Source: Fictibacillus nanhaiensis (lineage in GTDB: Bacteria > Bacillota > Bacilli > Bacillales > Fictibacillaceae). From it: DNA of 64,000 nucleotides. Numbering within the stretch: the first letter of the stretch is position 1; each line of letters starts with the position of its first letter. The position numbers and the translations under genes were made by a program. Location of the stretch: contig JAEACG010000003.1 of assembly GCA_016401345.1 (NCBI GenBank), forward strand, positions 310,001-374,000, written 5' to 3'. The notes beneath the pieces were generated by a model that saw only the letters and a list, made by a program, of their open reading frames with translations, did not search any database and was not told the origin of the DNA. This document shows positions 1-8,273 of the stretch, piece after piece.

Positions 1-1
1 A

Positions 2-118
2 AACGTCTATGCATACGGACCAGGAATGGAGAAATTCTCTGGGAAGATTGACAATACTGACACAGCTAAAGAGATTTTTTCGATCTTAGAAAAAAGTAAA
101 TCTTCTTTCGGAAAATAA
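2..118 (+). CDS. 3' end of an unidentified gene (partial)
   Basis: An open frame enters from the left edge and runs for 38 codons to a TAA at 116-118. The visible tail is hydrophilic and ends in a Lys/Ser-rich stretch. A hairpin terminator follows at 151-184, which supports this being the true end of a gene on this strand. Too little remains to assign a family. Confidence 0.55.
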   Translation, partial: NVYAYGPGMEKFSGKIDNTDTAKEIFSILEKSKSSFGK

Positions 119-150
119 ATTTTGTACAATTGGGTCAATCTAACCAAAAA

Positions 151-184
151 AGCATCCCGTTATTCTACGGGGTGCTTATCTTTT
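151..184 (+). terminator. Rho-independent terminator of the left-edge gene
   Basis: Arms AGCATCCCGT and ACGGGGTGCT (one G-T pair) enclose a short loop and are followed by a T-rich tail. Confidence 0.75.
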
Positions 185-197
185 AGGAGGTGCATCC

Positions 198-872
198 ATG
201 CCTTTCAAAGGTTGGATCATGCTGATTCTGTCGGCTGCGCTCGTAACAGGCTGCGCGTCAGAGGCGGACAAGAAAAAGGAAACCCACACAAACCATCAAC
301 AGAATGAATCAAATAGATCTGAATCAGAAAATCAGACAGAAAAACAAACCTATACCGATAGCTCTCAAGCTTCAGACGATACAAACTTAACGAAAATCAA
401 TAAAAAAGTGGAAGACCAAGATGGGTCCATAACGTTAAAGAAATATGCAAAAGTTAATAAACAACTGCAGTCTGATTCTATTGCGCTTACGATCGATGAA
501 GTGAAAGTATTACACTATGCACCATCTGTAGATCTGATAGATTTCTTCCATGGCTACACTAAACAAGATGAATTCCCTTATGTACGAGTAAACGTAAAAA
601 TTGTAAATAAAGGGAAGGAAAGTGTTCATTTCAATCCAATCGCTCAAATTGAAACCGATCAAGGGGAAACCGTAACGTGGAAAGAAGACTTTTATCTGGA
701 GCAACTAAACGGAGAGATTAAACCCGGAGACGAAAAGATGGGCAGCTTAGGATTTATACTAAACAAAACCAATATTGAAAACCTAAAAACAATAACCATC
801 ACATCTAGTGAAGTGGTAGATGATCAGGAAAAAACTATCTCGAATCCTCTAATTCTCACTGTTGATTTATAA
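198..872 (+). CDS. Putative lipoprotein with immunoglobulin-like C-terminal domain
   Basis: 224 residues. The N-terminus is a short lipoprotein signal peptide ending in the lipobox LVTGC (Cys19), so the protein should be acylated and anchored outside the membrane. Residues about 20-65 form a Lys/Glu/Gln/Ser-rich linker. From about residue 85 onward the pattern (VRVNVKIVNKG, then IKPGDEKMGSLGF) resembles the DUF4352/telokin-like beta-sandwich found on many Bacillus lipoproteins. The start is fixed by AGGAGG at 185-190. The gene stands alone between two terminators. The lipoprotein call is firm, the fold is inference, and no specific function can be given. Confidence 0.8.
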   Translation: MPFKGWIMLILSAALVTGCASEADKKKETHTNHQQNESNRSESENQTEKQTYTDSSQASDDTNLTKINKKVEDQDGSITLKKYAKVNKQLQSDSIALTIDEVKVLHYAPSVDLIDFFHGYTKQDEFPYVRVNVKIVNKGKESVHFNPIAQIETDQGETVTWKEDFYLEQLNGEIKPGDEKMGSLGFILNKTNIENLKTITITSSEVVDDQEKTISNPLILTVDL

Positions 873-879
873 AAGATAA

Positions 880-916
880 AAACATCCATGCAGTCAAGAC
901 TGCATGGATGTTTTAT
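880..916. terminator. Bidirectional terminator
   Basis: A near-perfect hairpin with arms AACATCCATGCAGT and ACTGCATGGATGTT, flanked by A and T runs. It lies between the lipoprotein gene and the convergent opuF operon, so it can serve both. Confidence 0.85.
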
Positions 917-961
917 TTTCCGGGAAATTTTTGTCGAATCTTAATGAATGATGGTAGAAGC

Positions 962-2476
962 TTAAAGAAGTCCTTCCTTCTTCAAGAAATGTTCCGCAAC
1001 TTTCTTAGGTGACTCTCCCCCAACATTCACTCTATAGTTCATCTCACGCATTTCATCATCTGTAATTTTTCCTGCAAGCTTTTCCAAAGCATCCTTTAAC
1101 TCCGGGTGCTTCTCTACCGTTTCTTTACGAAGCATCGGTGCACCTTGATAAGGAGGAAACAGCTTTTTGTCATCTTCTAACACGGTAAGCTTATATTGAC
1201 GCAGTTCGCTGTCTGTAGAATAGGCATCAACCACATCGATTTCACCTTTTTTCACCGCGTTATATCTTAGCTTCGGTTCCATCGTTCTCACATTCGCAAA
1301 CCGAATATCGTATAGCTTCTGGATGCCTTTATAGCCATCTTCGCGATCCGAAAATTCTAACGTAAATCCGGCGTTCAGACTTTGGCTTACACTCTTTAAA
1401 TCCGAAATCGTCTTTAAGTTGTACTCTTTCGCCAATTGTTCAGGAACAGCAAGCGCATACGTATTGTTATATGCCATCGGGCTTAACAATTGCATATCAA
1501 ACTTACTTTCCATCCCGCTTCGAGCTTGTTCATATACTTTTTCGCTATCTGTACTTGATGCGTTCTCTTTTAAAAACTCTGCAATCGCTGTGCCTGTAAA
1601 TTCTGGATAGATATCAATACTCCCAGATTTCAACGCATTAAACACAAAGGACGTTTTACCAAGTCCCGGCTTCAGCTCCACATTTAAATCAGTTTCTTCT
1701 TCAATTAAAAGTTTGTACATGTTGATCAAGATTTCAGGTTCAGAACCTAGCTTACCACCGATCACGATATCTTCTTGACCGCCTTTCATCGCAAAAGGAA
1801 CAAGTATAACTAAAAGAGCGGCTATCAAAAATGCGCTGACCGTTGTTAGCGCTCGTTTAAAAGAAAGAAGCTCCAATCTTCTGAGCAGAAAATCAAATAT
1901 AATCGCGAGCAATGCAGCTGGTACGGCACCAAGCACGATCAGCATCGTGTTATTGCGATCAATACCTAGCAAGATGATATCACCGAGTCCACCCGCTCCG
2001 ATTAAAGCTGCCAGTGTTGCCGTTCCTATGATTAAGACCATGGACGTACGGATTCCGGCCATAATAACAGGCATCGCTAAAGGAAGTTCAACCTTCATCA
2101 ACCGCTTTCTCGTGTTCATCCCCATCGCTCTCGCCGCTTCAATTAATGAGGAATCGACTTCTTTAATTCCTGTATACGTGTTTCTTAAAATCGGGAGCAG
2201 TGCGTAAACAACAAGTGCAATAATGGCCGGCACCTTACCGATTCCAAACAGCGGAATCAACAGACCCAGTAAAGCAAGTGACGGAATCGTCTGCAGCACA
2301 GCAGTTACACCGATAATCGGTTCAGCCACTCTTGGTTTTTTTGTTAGATAGATACCTAGAGGGATTGAAATAACTACAGCAAAGAGAAGTGCTATAAACG
2401 AAATCTGAATATGTTCGATCAATGCACTTGCGAGTTCACCTTTTCGATCTTGAAATACTTGCAAGAAACTATTCAT
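962..2476 (-). CDS. opuFB: Compatible-solute ABC transporter, permease fused to substrate-binding domain (OpuFB-like)
   Basis: 504 residues in two parts. Residues about 1-210 are an OpuAB/ProW-type permease with 5-6 membrane helices and the EAA loop (IEAARAMGMNTRKRLMKVELPLA). Residues about 235-504 are an OpuAC-type extracellular solute-binding domain (IVIGGKLGSEPEILINMYKL). Such fusions are known as OpuFB and import glycine betaine and related osmoprotectants. I place the start at the ATG at 2476, 9 nt after AAAGAGG; it overlaps the 3' end of the ATPase gene by 8 bp (ATGAATAG), so translation is coupled. A longer in-frame start at 2509 lacks a good ribosome site. The exact substrate (betaine, choline or carnitine) cannot be read from the sequence. 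Confidence 0.88.
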   Translation of the reverse strand: MNSFLQVFQDRKGELASALIEHIQISFIALLFAVVISIPLGIYLTKKPRVAEPIIGVTAVLQTIPSLALLGLLIPLFGIGKVPAIIALVVYALLPILRNTYTGIKEVDSSLIEAARAMGMNTRKRLMKVELPLAMPVIMAGIRTSMVLIIGTATLAALIGAGGLGDIILLGIDRNNTMLIVLGAVPAALLAIIFDFLLRRLELLSFKRALTTVSAFLIAALLVILVPFAMKGGQEDIVIGGKLGSEPEILINMYKLLIEEETDLNVELKPGLGKTSFVFNALKSGSIDIYPEFTGTAIAEFLKENASSTDSEKVYEQARSGMESKFDMQLLSPMAYNNTYALAVPEQLAKEYNLKTISDLKSVSQSLNAGFTLEFSDREDGYKGIQKLYDIRFANVRTMEPKLRYNAVKKGEIDVVDAYSTDSELRQYKLTVLEDDKKLFPPYQGAPMLRKETVEKHPELKDALEKLAGKITDDEMREMNYRVNVGGESPKKVAEHFLKKEGLL

Positions 2477-3440
2477 CTCTGCTACCTCTTTCCTGCAAGC
2501 GATCTGCAAGATATTGAATAACAGCTTGTCTGTTTAGTGTTCCTATGATTGCACCATGATCTTCAACCGTCACTTCATTCTCACGGGTTAAGATATCGAG
2601 CGCCTCTGTAATACTCGTTTTCACAGAAATAGAAGGTAATTGATAATCTAATCCTATTTCATCTGCTTTCAATGGAATGACAAGCTTTCGAAGATCCATA
2701 CTTTCAACAGAACTCATACTCTCTGTTCCTACGAAATTTCTCACAAAATCATCGGCAGGGTTTTCGAGCAGCTCTTCTGGCGTTCCTACTTGCACGACAG
2801 AACCTTCATTCATCACACAAATTCTGTCTCCCAGTTTCAAAGCTTCCTTCATGTCATGAGTCACGAAAACAATAGTCTTCTTAATATTTCTTTGAAGATT
2901 AAATAGATCTTCTTGCAGCTTTTCTCTGCTGATCGGATCTAGAGCACTAAAAGGCTCATCCATTAAAATAATGTTAGGATCTGCAGCTAACGCTCGTACG
3001 ACACCTACCCGCTGTTGTTGTCCACCAGAGAGTTCATTAGGCTTGCGGTCTCGATACGTTTCAGGATCTAAGCCGACCATATCAAGAAGCTCATCCACTC
3101 TTTTACGAATTCTTTCTTTGTCCCATCCTTTCAGCTCGGGAACGATGCTAATATTCTCTAGAATTGTCATGTGAGGAAATAAAGCGATCTGCTGCAGTAC
3201 ATACCCGATATTCCAACGTAGTTCATCAATTTTGTAATCACTGATTCTCTTGTTATCGATGGAAATCGTGCCTTTAGTCAGGCTGATCAGTCTGTTGATC
3301 ATCTTAAGCATCGTTGTTTTTCCACATCCGCTCGGACCGATCACAACGAAAAACTCTCCTGGCTGTATCGTTAAATTCAGATCGCGAACCGCGGACGTTC
3401 CATCTCCGTATTCTTTAGAAACATTATCAAAAGTTATCAT
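2469..3440 (-). CDS. opuFA: Compatible-solute ABC transporter ATPase (OpuFA-like)
   Basis: 323 residues. All ABC motifs are present: Walker A GPSGCGKT near residue 35, Q-loop (YVLQQIALFP), signature LSGGQQQR near 140, Walker B IILMDEP near 160, and the H-loop VTHDM. The C-terminal about 80 residues resemble the CBS region of OpuA/OpuC ATPases, which senses ionic strength in OpuA. Start supported by AAGGAG upstream. First gene of a two-gene operon with the fused permease/binding protein, which explains why no separate permease or binding-protein genes follow. Confidence 0.9.
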   Translation of the reverse strand: MITFDNVSKEYGDGTSAVRDLNLTIQPGEFFVVIGPSGCGKTTMLKMINRLISLTKGTISIDNKRISDYKIDELRWNIGYVLQQIALFPHMTILENISIVPELKGWDKERIRKRVDELLDMVGLDPETYRDRKPNELSGGQQQRVGVVRALAADPNIILMDEPFSALDPISREKLQEDLFNLQRNIKKTIVFVTHDMKEALKLGDRICVMNEGSVVQVGTPEELLENPADDFVRNFVGTESMSSVESMDLRKLVIPLKADEIGLDYQLPSISVKTSITEALDILTRENEVTVEDHGAIIGTLNRQAVIQYLADRLQERGSRDE

Positions 3441-3577
3441 ACACCTGCTCCTTAGTGTGCTTTATCTATTACAAGCAGTATTTCCGTTTTTTCTGTAAAC
3501 AATAATCAATCTACACTATGTATTGCACAAAGAAAGAGATTGTAAACTACTCATGCGCTACATATTTATATGGTTTA

Positions 3578-3606
3578 TTGATTAATTACAAAAACTGACT
3601 TATAAT
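3578..3606 (+). promoter_or_regulatory. SigA promoter of the queuosine-precursor transporter
   Basis: -35 TTGATT at 3578-3583, 17-bp spacer, perfect -10 TATAAT at 3601-3606. The transcript would start just upstream of the preQ1 aptamer. Confidence 0.75.
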
Positions 3607-3631
3607 GGGGAACTGTTGTGTTAAACGTGTT

Positions 3632-3670
3632 TCGCGGTTCGAAAACTCCCGCGTTATCAAAACTAGGAGG
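3632..3670 (+). ncRNA. preQ1-I riboswitch
   Basis: The stem CGCGG (3633-3637) / CCGCG (3649-3653) is followed by an A-rich tail running straight into ACTAGGAGG. This matches the compact H-type pseudoknot of preQ1-I aptamers, in which the tail and the start of the Shine-Dalgarno pair with the loop. The ribosome site AGGAGG of the downstream gene lies at the 3' edge, so control is probably translational: bound preQ1 hides the site. The transporter it precedes fits the ligand. Confidence 0.88.
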
Positions 3671-3677
3671 AATTTTT

Positions 3678-4376
3678 ATGTTTAATTTTTATTTTGGTGT
3701 AGCATTTGCACTGGTTAATTTTATATTGTTTTTAACGTGCTATAAGTGGTTCGGTCGAACAGGACTGTATGCTTGGATCGCTGCCGCTACGATTCTTGCA
3801 AACCTTCAGGTTGTAAAAACGATCGAGATGTTCGGTCTTGTTATGACTCTCGGCAATGTAATCTATGGAACCATCTATTTAGCAACGGATCTAATCAACG
3901 AGAAATACGGTGAAAAAGAAGCGAAGAAAGCAGTTTGGTTCGGTTTCTTCACGCTCATTATGACAACAATCATCATGCAGATGGTGCTCGTGTTTCAACC
4001 GCACGAAAGTGACATCTTCCAGCCGCATCTTGAAGCCATCTTTGGATTTATGCCTCGACTTGTGATCGGTAGTCTGGCTGCTTACTTAATCAGTCAGTAT
4101 CTAGATGTTAAACTTTTTGCAAAGTTGAAGGAAAGATTTTCACGCCCTGATCAGCTTTGGATTCGTAATAACGGAAGTACGATGGTAAGTCAGCTGATCG
4201 ACACGCTTATCTTTTGTACGATTGCGTTTGCTGGTGTGTTCTCATGGGATGTTTGGATTCAGATCTTCTTTACGACGTATGTGATCAAGTTTGTTGTGTC
4301 AGCGGCTTCTACGCCATTTATCTATATTGCAAGAAGCTTCAACCATCCTGAAGACCTTCAAAAACCAGGCGTCTAA
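3678..4376 (+). CDS. Queuosine precursor transporter (YhhQ/VUT family)
   Basis: 232 residues with about six hydrophobic helices. The motif LATDLINEKYGEKEAKKAVWFG and the later NNGSTMVSQLIDTLIF are hallmarks of the QPTR/YhhQ family, which imports preQ0, preQ1 or queuine for tRNA queuosine synthesis. The start is the ATG 7 nt after AGGAGG; the frame stays open upstream to 3618, but that extension overlaps the riboswitch and is not translated. No queuosine biosynthesis genes lie nearby, which fits a salvage role. Confidence 0.92.
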   Translation: MFNFYFGVAFALVNFILFLTCYKWFGRTGLYAWIAAATILANLQVVKTIEMFGLVMTLGNVIYGTIYLATDLINEKYGEKEAKKAVWFGFFTLIMTTIIMQMVLVFQPHESDIFQPHLEAIFGFMPRLVIGSLAAYLISQYLDVKLFAKLKERFSRPDQLWIRNNGSTMVSQLIDTLIFCTIAFAGVFSWDVWIQIFFTTYVIKFVVSAASTPFIYIARSFNHPEDLQKPGV

Positions 4377-4392
4377 TATGCCTGGTTTTTTT
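4361..4392 (+). terminator. Terminator overlapping the transporter stop codon
   Basis: AAAACCAGGC / GCCTGGTTTT hairpin followed by a T run; the stop codon lies in the loop. Confidence 0.85.
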
Positions 4393-4408
4393 CTTCCCCT
4401 TTACAATA

Positions 4409-4436
4409 ACGACATCTCCTTCACCCCACCTTTACA
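4409..4436 (+). promoter_or_regulatory. Possible PhoP box
   Basis: ACGACA, TTCACC and TTTACA occur at 4409, 4420 and 4431, that is with the 11-bp pitch of Bacillus PhoP boxes (TTHACA repeats). Only one of the three fits the consensus fully. A phosphate-starvation link would suit the glycerophosphodiesterase downstream. Weak call. Confidence 0.3.
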
Positions 4437-4613
4437 GAACGGCCATTTGTTAAGATATCCCCTCATATAGACCTTATTTTCTTTAAAATACTAAGGAGGT
4501 TCTGACCATTCTTTCCCCATTTTCCTTTGTTAGCATAATGAATGTGATCCTGCTTGTTGCATGAGGCGAGCGGTTCACGGACCATACAATACAATGATAA
4601 GGGGATGAATAAC

Positions 4614-5444
4614 ATGAGCATGAAGAAGACAGCAGTTGCATCATTACTTTCAATGGGGATTATTGGTTCGATCTACAGTACTTCCACACTCGCTTACGAC
4701 CCGTCTGATCGCGTTCAAACTGTCGCACACCGCGGAGCATCGGGGTATGCGCCAGAGAATACGATGACCGCGTTCCAAAAGGGCGTAGATATGAAGTCCG
4801 ATTATATTGAAATCGATGTACAAGAAACTAAAGACGGTGAGCTCGTTGTTATTCATGACGTTACGTTAGATCGAACAACAAACGGAACGGGCTATGTAAA
4901 AGATCATACGCTAGAAGAGATTCGTCAACTTGATGCTGGTAGCTACTTTGGGGAAGAATTTATAGGAGAGAAAGTTCCTACTTTTGAAGAAGTACTCGAT
5001 GAGTTTCGCGGAAAAACTGGCATTCTGATTGAATTAAAAGCAACCTATTACTATCCCGAGATTGAAGAAAAAGTAGCTGCAGCCATAAAGGAACGAAACA
5101 TGCATCTACCAGCTCATGATAAGATTATCATTCAATCATTTGAGTTTGGTTCTATGCAACAGATGGACAAGCTGCTTCCTAGAGTGCCTGTTGGCGTACT
5201 TACTTCCAATGCAGCTGATTTAAGTGAAGCGAAGCTCGATGAGTTTGCTACATATGCTGAATTTGTAAATCCTAGCAGAACGCTTGTTAATTCTTCAATT
5301 GTAGATGAAGTACATGAGCGTCATATGGGAATTATGGCTTGGACGGTTCGAAACAAGCCAGAAGTACAACCATTATTAGATGCAGGTGTTGATGGTATCA
5401 TTACTGATTATCCAGACTATACGCCTAAGCATAAATCAAAATAA
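4614..5444 (+). CDS. glpQ: Secreted glycerophosphodiester phosphodiesterase
   Basis: 276 residues. A signal peptide covers residues 1-26 (MSMKK, hydrophobic core, cleavage near TLA-YD). The mature protein starts with the GDPD signature HRGASGYAPENT, and IEIDVQ plus VIHD supply the catalytic His and the metal ligands. It hydrolyses glycerophosphodiesters to sn-glycerol-3-phosphate and an alcohol, and in Bacillus also attacks teichoic acid. I chose the ATG at 4614 because AAGGGG at 4599-4604 is 9 nt away; an ATG at 4605 is too close. The gene is monocistronic, with a strong terminator after it. Confidence 0.88.
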   Translation: MSMKKTAVASLLSMGIIGSIYSTSTLAYDPSDRVQTVAHRGASGYAPENTMTAFQKGVDMKSDYIEIDVQETKDGELVVIHDVTLDRTTNGTGYVKDHTLEEIRQLDAGSYFGEEFIGEKVPTFEEVLDEFRGKTGILIELKATYYYPEIEEKVAAAIKERNMHLPAHDKIIIQSFEFGSMQQMDKLLPRVPVGVLTSNAADLSEAKLDEFATYAEFVNPSRTLVNSSIVDEVHERHMGIMAWTVRNKPEVQPLLDAGVDGIITDYPDYTPKHKSK

Positions 5445-5456
5445 ATAATTATAAAA

Positions 5457-5496
5457 AGTGTTGAGGCAACTAACTTGTTGCCTCAACATTTTTTGT
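5457..5496. terminator. Bidirectional terminator
   Basis: TGTTGAGGCAAC / GTTGCCTCAACA hairpin with A and T flanks, between two convergent genes. Confidence 0.9.
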
Positions 5497-6081
5497 TTAA
5501 TTAACATTATGTTTAATCACCTTGCAAGGATTACCTACAGCTACACAGTTATCAGGAATTGATTTGGTGACAACACTTCCTGCTCCGATTACAGTATTGT
5601 CTCCTATTGAAACACCTGGTAAGATAACAGCATTTCCACCGATCCAAACATTGTTTCCGATTGTCACAGGCTTTGTGTTCGTTCGATATGGCGCTTCGTT
5701 TTCTTCTGGATGCTTATTGATTCTTTCCGACACTTGAATAGGGTGCGAAGCCGTGTAAATTTGGACATTAGGTGCGATCAATACGTTTTCCCCAATCGTA
5801 ATCTTGTTATTATCTAACAACACACAGTTGAAATTAATGAAAGTATTGCTTCCTATCAATATATTTTTTCCGAATTCACATTGAATGGGCTTCTCAATCC
5901 AAACCCCTTCTCCTACGCTGCCTAATAATTGCTTTAAGATCTGTACTTTGCTCTCGGTTTCCTCAAAGCTTGTCGTATTAAAGGTTTCCACAAGCTTTTT
6001 GGCATCGAACGACATTTGTAAAAGTTCAGGATCTCGGGTGTTATAAAACTCTCCAGATAACATTCTGTCAAACTCTTTCAT
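5497..6081 (-). CDS. Maltose/galactoside O-acetyltransferase family protein
   Basis: 194 residues. The N-terminal helical cap (residues 1-55) opens with MLSGEFYNTRDPEL, typical of maltose acetyltransferases. A left-handed beta-helix of hexapeptide repeats follows (IGSNTFINFNCVLLD to IGAGSVVTKSIPDNCVAVGNP). The catalytic His lies in YTASHPIQ near residue 113. It should transfer acetyl from acetyl-CoA to a sugar hydroxyl. Ribosome site GGGGGA precedes the ATG. The physiological sugar is unknown; nodulation-protein and galactoside acetyltransferases share the same fold. Confidence 0.88.
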   Translation of the reverse strand: MKEFDRMLSGEFYNTRDPELLQMSFDAKKLVETFNTTSFEETESKVQILKQLLGSVGEGVWIEKPIQCEFGKNILIGSNTFINFNCVLLDNNKITIGENVLIAPNVQIYTASHPIQVSERINKHPEENEAPYRTNTKPVTIGNNVWIGGNAVILPGVSIGDNTVIGAGSVVTKSIPDNCVAVGNPCKVIKHNVN

Positions 6082-6123
6082 CTAATTCCCCCATGTCTAT
6101 CCTTTCTTACTACCATCTAACAA

Positions 6124-6160
6124 CAAAACAGCATAGAAGTCCAAAACTTCCATGCTGTTT
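6124..6160 (-). terminator. Probable terminator of the coiled-coil secreted protein gene
   Basis: AACAGCATGGAAGT pairs with ACTTCTATGCTGTT with one mismatch; the tail (TTTTGTTG) is only moderately T-rich. Confidence 0.6.
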
Positions 6161-6165
6161 GTGTT

Positions 6166-6666
6166 TTATTTATGCTTAGCCAAAACCTCATCCAACTTCG
6201 CGGATTTTTCACTTAGCTTATTATTAATTTCCTCATTAAGGCTCAACCACTGATTCATCTTCTCTAACGCAAGCTTCTCGTTATTTGCTCGTAAAGCATC
6301 GTGCATCGCTTTTTTCGTTTCATGTGCTTGACTGTGCAGAGTCCTTAACTCCTGATGAATTTGTTTCATCTCCTGCCAGCTGGCTTTGTTCGCGCTTCGT
6401 TTTTCTTTTACTTTCTGCTCCCCTGCTTTTACATGCAGGTCGAAAAGCTGGTCTTTCTTTTTTACGATATCTTTTTGAATCTCTAACCGTTCAATCTTAA
6501 GCGCGTTTGCCTTATGGACCTGCTTCTCAAAATTTTTCATCTGCTTAAAGTGCTGACCTCTTTTATGAGCCTCCACTTGAACCTTTTCTTGATTTGCAGC
6601 CGACACGGTAACTGCACCACTCGTTAGTACGGAAAACGCAAGTGCAAGAGGGATAAACTTTTTCAT
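6166..6666 (-). CDS. Secreted helical coiled-coil protein of unknown function
   Basis: 166 residues. A signal peptide covers residues 1-24 (MKKFIPLALAFSVL, cleavage after VSA). The mature part is almost wholly charged (Lys/Glu/Gln/His) with heptad-like spacing and no Cys, so it is likely a long helical hairpin or coiled coil outside the membrane. An in-frame GTG one codon earlier (6669) is the alternative start; AAAGGAG precedes both. It resembles Bacillus proteins annotated only as hypothetical, and I do not recognise a function. Confidence 0.72.
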   Translation of the reverse strand: MKKFIPLALAFSVLTSGAVTVSAANQEKVQVEAHKRGQHFKQMKNFEKQVHKANALKIERLEIQKDIVKKKDQLFDLHVKAGEQKVKEKRSANKASWQEMKQIHQELRTLHSQAHETKKAMHDALRANNEKLALEKMNQWLSLNEEINNKLSEKSAKLDEVLAKHK

Positions 6667-6759
6667 CACACAATCACTCCTTTAACTTTTATACAGGTAT
6701 CATTTGTTAAAGAAGCGAAAATCTTACGTTCATATGTATGTAAAATCTTTGACATTTCA

Positions 6760-7254
6760 TTAAATTTTCTTGAGTGCCCGGTTGACCGTCTCTCGTCTTA
6801 AGCCAACAAACTGTCCGATTTCTTCTTGAGTCAGCACTTTTTCAATCTGAATATCAGGAAAATAATTCGCAAACCAGTTTTGAAGCTTTCTAATCTTTCC
6901 TTCTGGTGTCAAAGTAGACATCTGATTGATGCGCTGCTGCATCATCCTTAGTTTCGTTTCTAGCATTAGTGCCACTTCTTTGTACTTGTAAGGATCCTCT
7001 TCAAGTGATCGATACCATTGCTGGGGTTCGATCCGCGTGATCTCACTAGGTAACAGGGCGATCGCTGTTCCGTTATACTCATTGGGACTCGTTAATGAAT
7101 GATGTGGAATCACTTCGCCTGAAACAATCAAATTAAGTAAGACTTGGCTTCCATCCTCATGAACACGAACAATTTTTAATAAACCGTTATCTAACCGAAA
7201 CAATGGCCCTTCTTCTCCTTGCCTGAAAAGAATCTCGCCTTTTGCCATCAGCAT
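6760..7254 (-). CDS. Crp/Fnr family transcriptional regulator
   Basis: 164 residues, shorter than the usual 210-230. Residues 1-75 are a cyclic-nucleotide-binding-type beta-roll (GEILFRQGEEGPLFRLDNGLL) lacking the first strands. A long dimer helix (about 90-112) and a winged helix with recognition sequence LTQEEIGQFVGLRRETVNRALKKI follow. No Cys cluster for an Fe-S centre is present, so it is not an Fnr oxygen sensor. The start is fixed by AGGAGG 7 nt upstream. It is divergent from the AEC transporter gene at 7332, whose promoter region it may control; that is inference from position. Confidence 0.88.
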   Translation of the reverse strand: MLMAKGEILFRQGEEGPLFRLDNGLLKIVRVHEDGSQVLLNLIVSGEVIPHHSLTSPNEYNGTAIALLPSEITRIEPQQWYRSLEEDPYKYKEVALMLETKLRMMQQRINQMSTLTPEGKIRKLQNWFANYFPDIQIEKVLTQEEIGQFVGLRRETVNRALKKI

Positions 7255-7331
7255 GAATCATCCTCCTAACTGCGTTTGTATCACTTAATCTACACATCCT
7301 CCATATGCTTGTAGTAAGGAGGCTGAAAGAA

Positions 7332-8273
7332 ATGAAACTTGCTCCTTTTATGCAAGAATTAACCCTATTGTACAGCATTGCTCTACTCGGTTATATCCTT
7401 CGAAAGAAAGAGATCTTGCCATCTGGCAGTGAACGCACAATTTCAGCACTTTTATTAAATGTAACGTTACCTGCATTGATCATCTTCGGAATGGATGTTT
7501 CCTTTTCCATCGAAAATTTAAAACAGTTCGGTTGGCTGTCCGGAATGTCTATATTCGTATTACTTATTTCCTCCCTCTTTTCTTGGTGGACGATTAGGAG
7601 ATTGAAGATCATAGACACACAGAAAAATGCCTTAGAAGGGATCATGATTTTTGGAAATCAAGGTTTTCTAGGCATTGCCGTCTGTTTTATATTATTCGGA
7701 AAAACAGGAGTGCTGTTTGCCACATTCTTTAACTTTGTCTATCTCTTGTGGATTTGGACATACGGCATCTATTTATTTGCTCGTCATTCCGAGACTCTGC
7801 CTTGGCGAAGCGTCTTTTTAAATCCCGGTGTGATTTCAACACTCGTTGGCTTAATCTTCATGCTCCTGCCAGGAACCCTTCCTAGTGCTTTATCCAACAC
7901 TTTAGAAATGCTAGGAAAACCTACTGTTCCACTTTCGATGTTGTTGATCGGCGTTCTTTTGGGAACTTTACCGTTACAGCATTTAACGAGCTTTTTAAAA
8001 AGTTCACATTTATGGCTAGCGAGTTTTTATAAGCTGCTGCTTTTTCCGTTTCTATTACTGCCTTTTGTTTTCTTTTCGTTGCCTCTTCCATTAATAGCAG
8101 TTGCCGTCCTAACTGCCGGCATGCCCTCCGCTCCAACCATCTCCATGTATGCAGAGCGTTATGGAGAGGATGCCTCTTTTGCGGCAGCAGGTGTCATGCT
8201 GAGTACGATTCTTTCCTGTTTTACCATCCCGTTATTGTACGCACTCGTGTTAATAATCTCGTCCCTTACCTGA
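7332..8273 (+). CDS. AEC family transporter (auxin efflux carrier-like)
   Basis: 313 residues with about ten membrane helices in two inverted halves, and the Pro/Gly-rich helix breaks of the family (LNVTLPALIIFG near residue 45; AGMPSAPTISMYAERYG near 270). Members export or import small organic acids such as malate, or auxin-like molecules; the substrate cannot be told here. The start follows AAGGAGG by 9 nt. Its last 24 bp overlap the convergent gene that ends at 8250. Confidence 0.87.
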   Translation: MKLAPFMQELTLLYSIALLGYILRKKEILPSGSERTISALLLNVTLPALIIFGMDVSFSIENLKQFGWLSGMSIFVLLISSLFSWWTIRRLKIIDTQKNALEGIMIFGNQGFLGIAVCFILFGKTGVLFATFFNFVYLLWIWTYGIYLFARHSETLPWRSVFLNPGVISTLVGLIFMLLPGTLPSALSNTLEMLGKPTVPLSMLLIGVLLGTLPLQHLTSFLKSSHLWLASFYKLLLFPFLLLPFVFFSLPLPLIAVAVLTAGMPSAPTISMYAERYGEDASFAAAGVMLSTILSCFTIPLLYALVLIISSLT

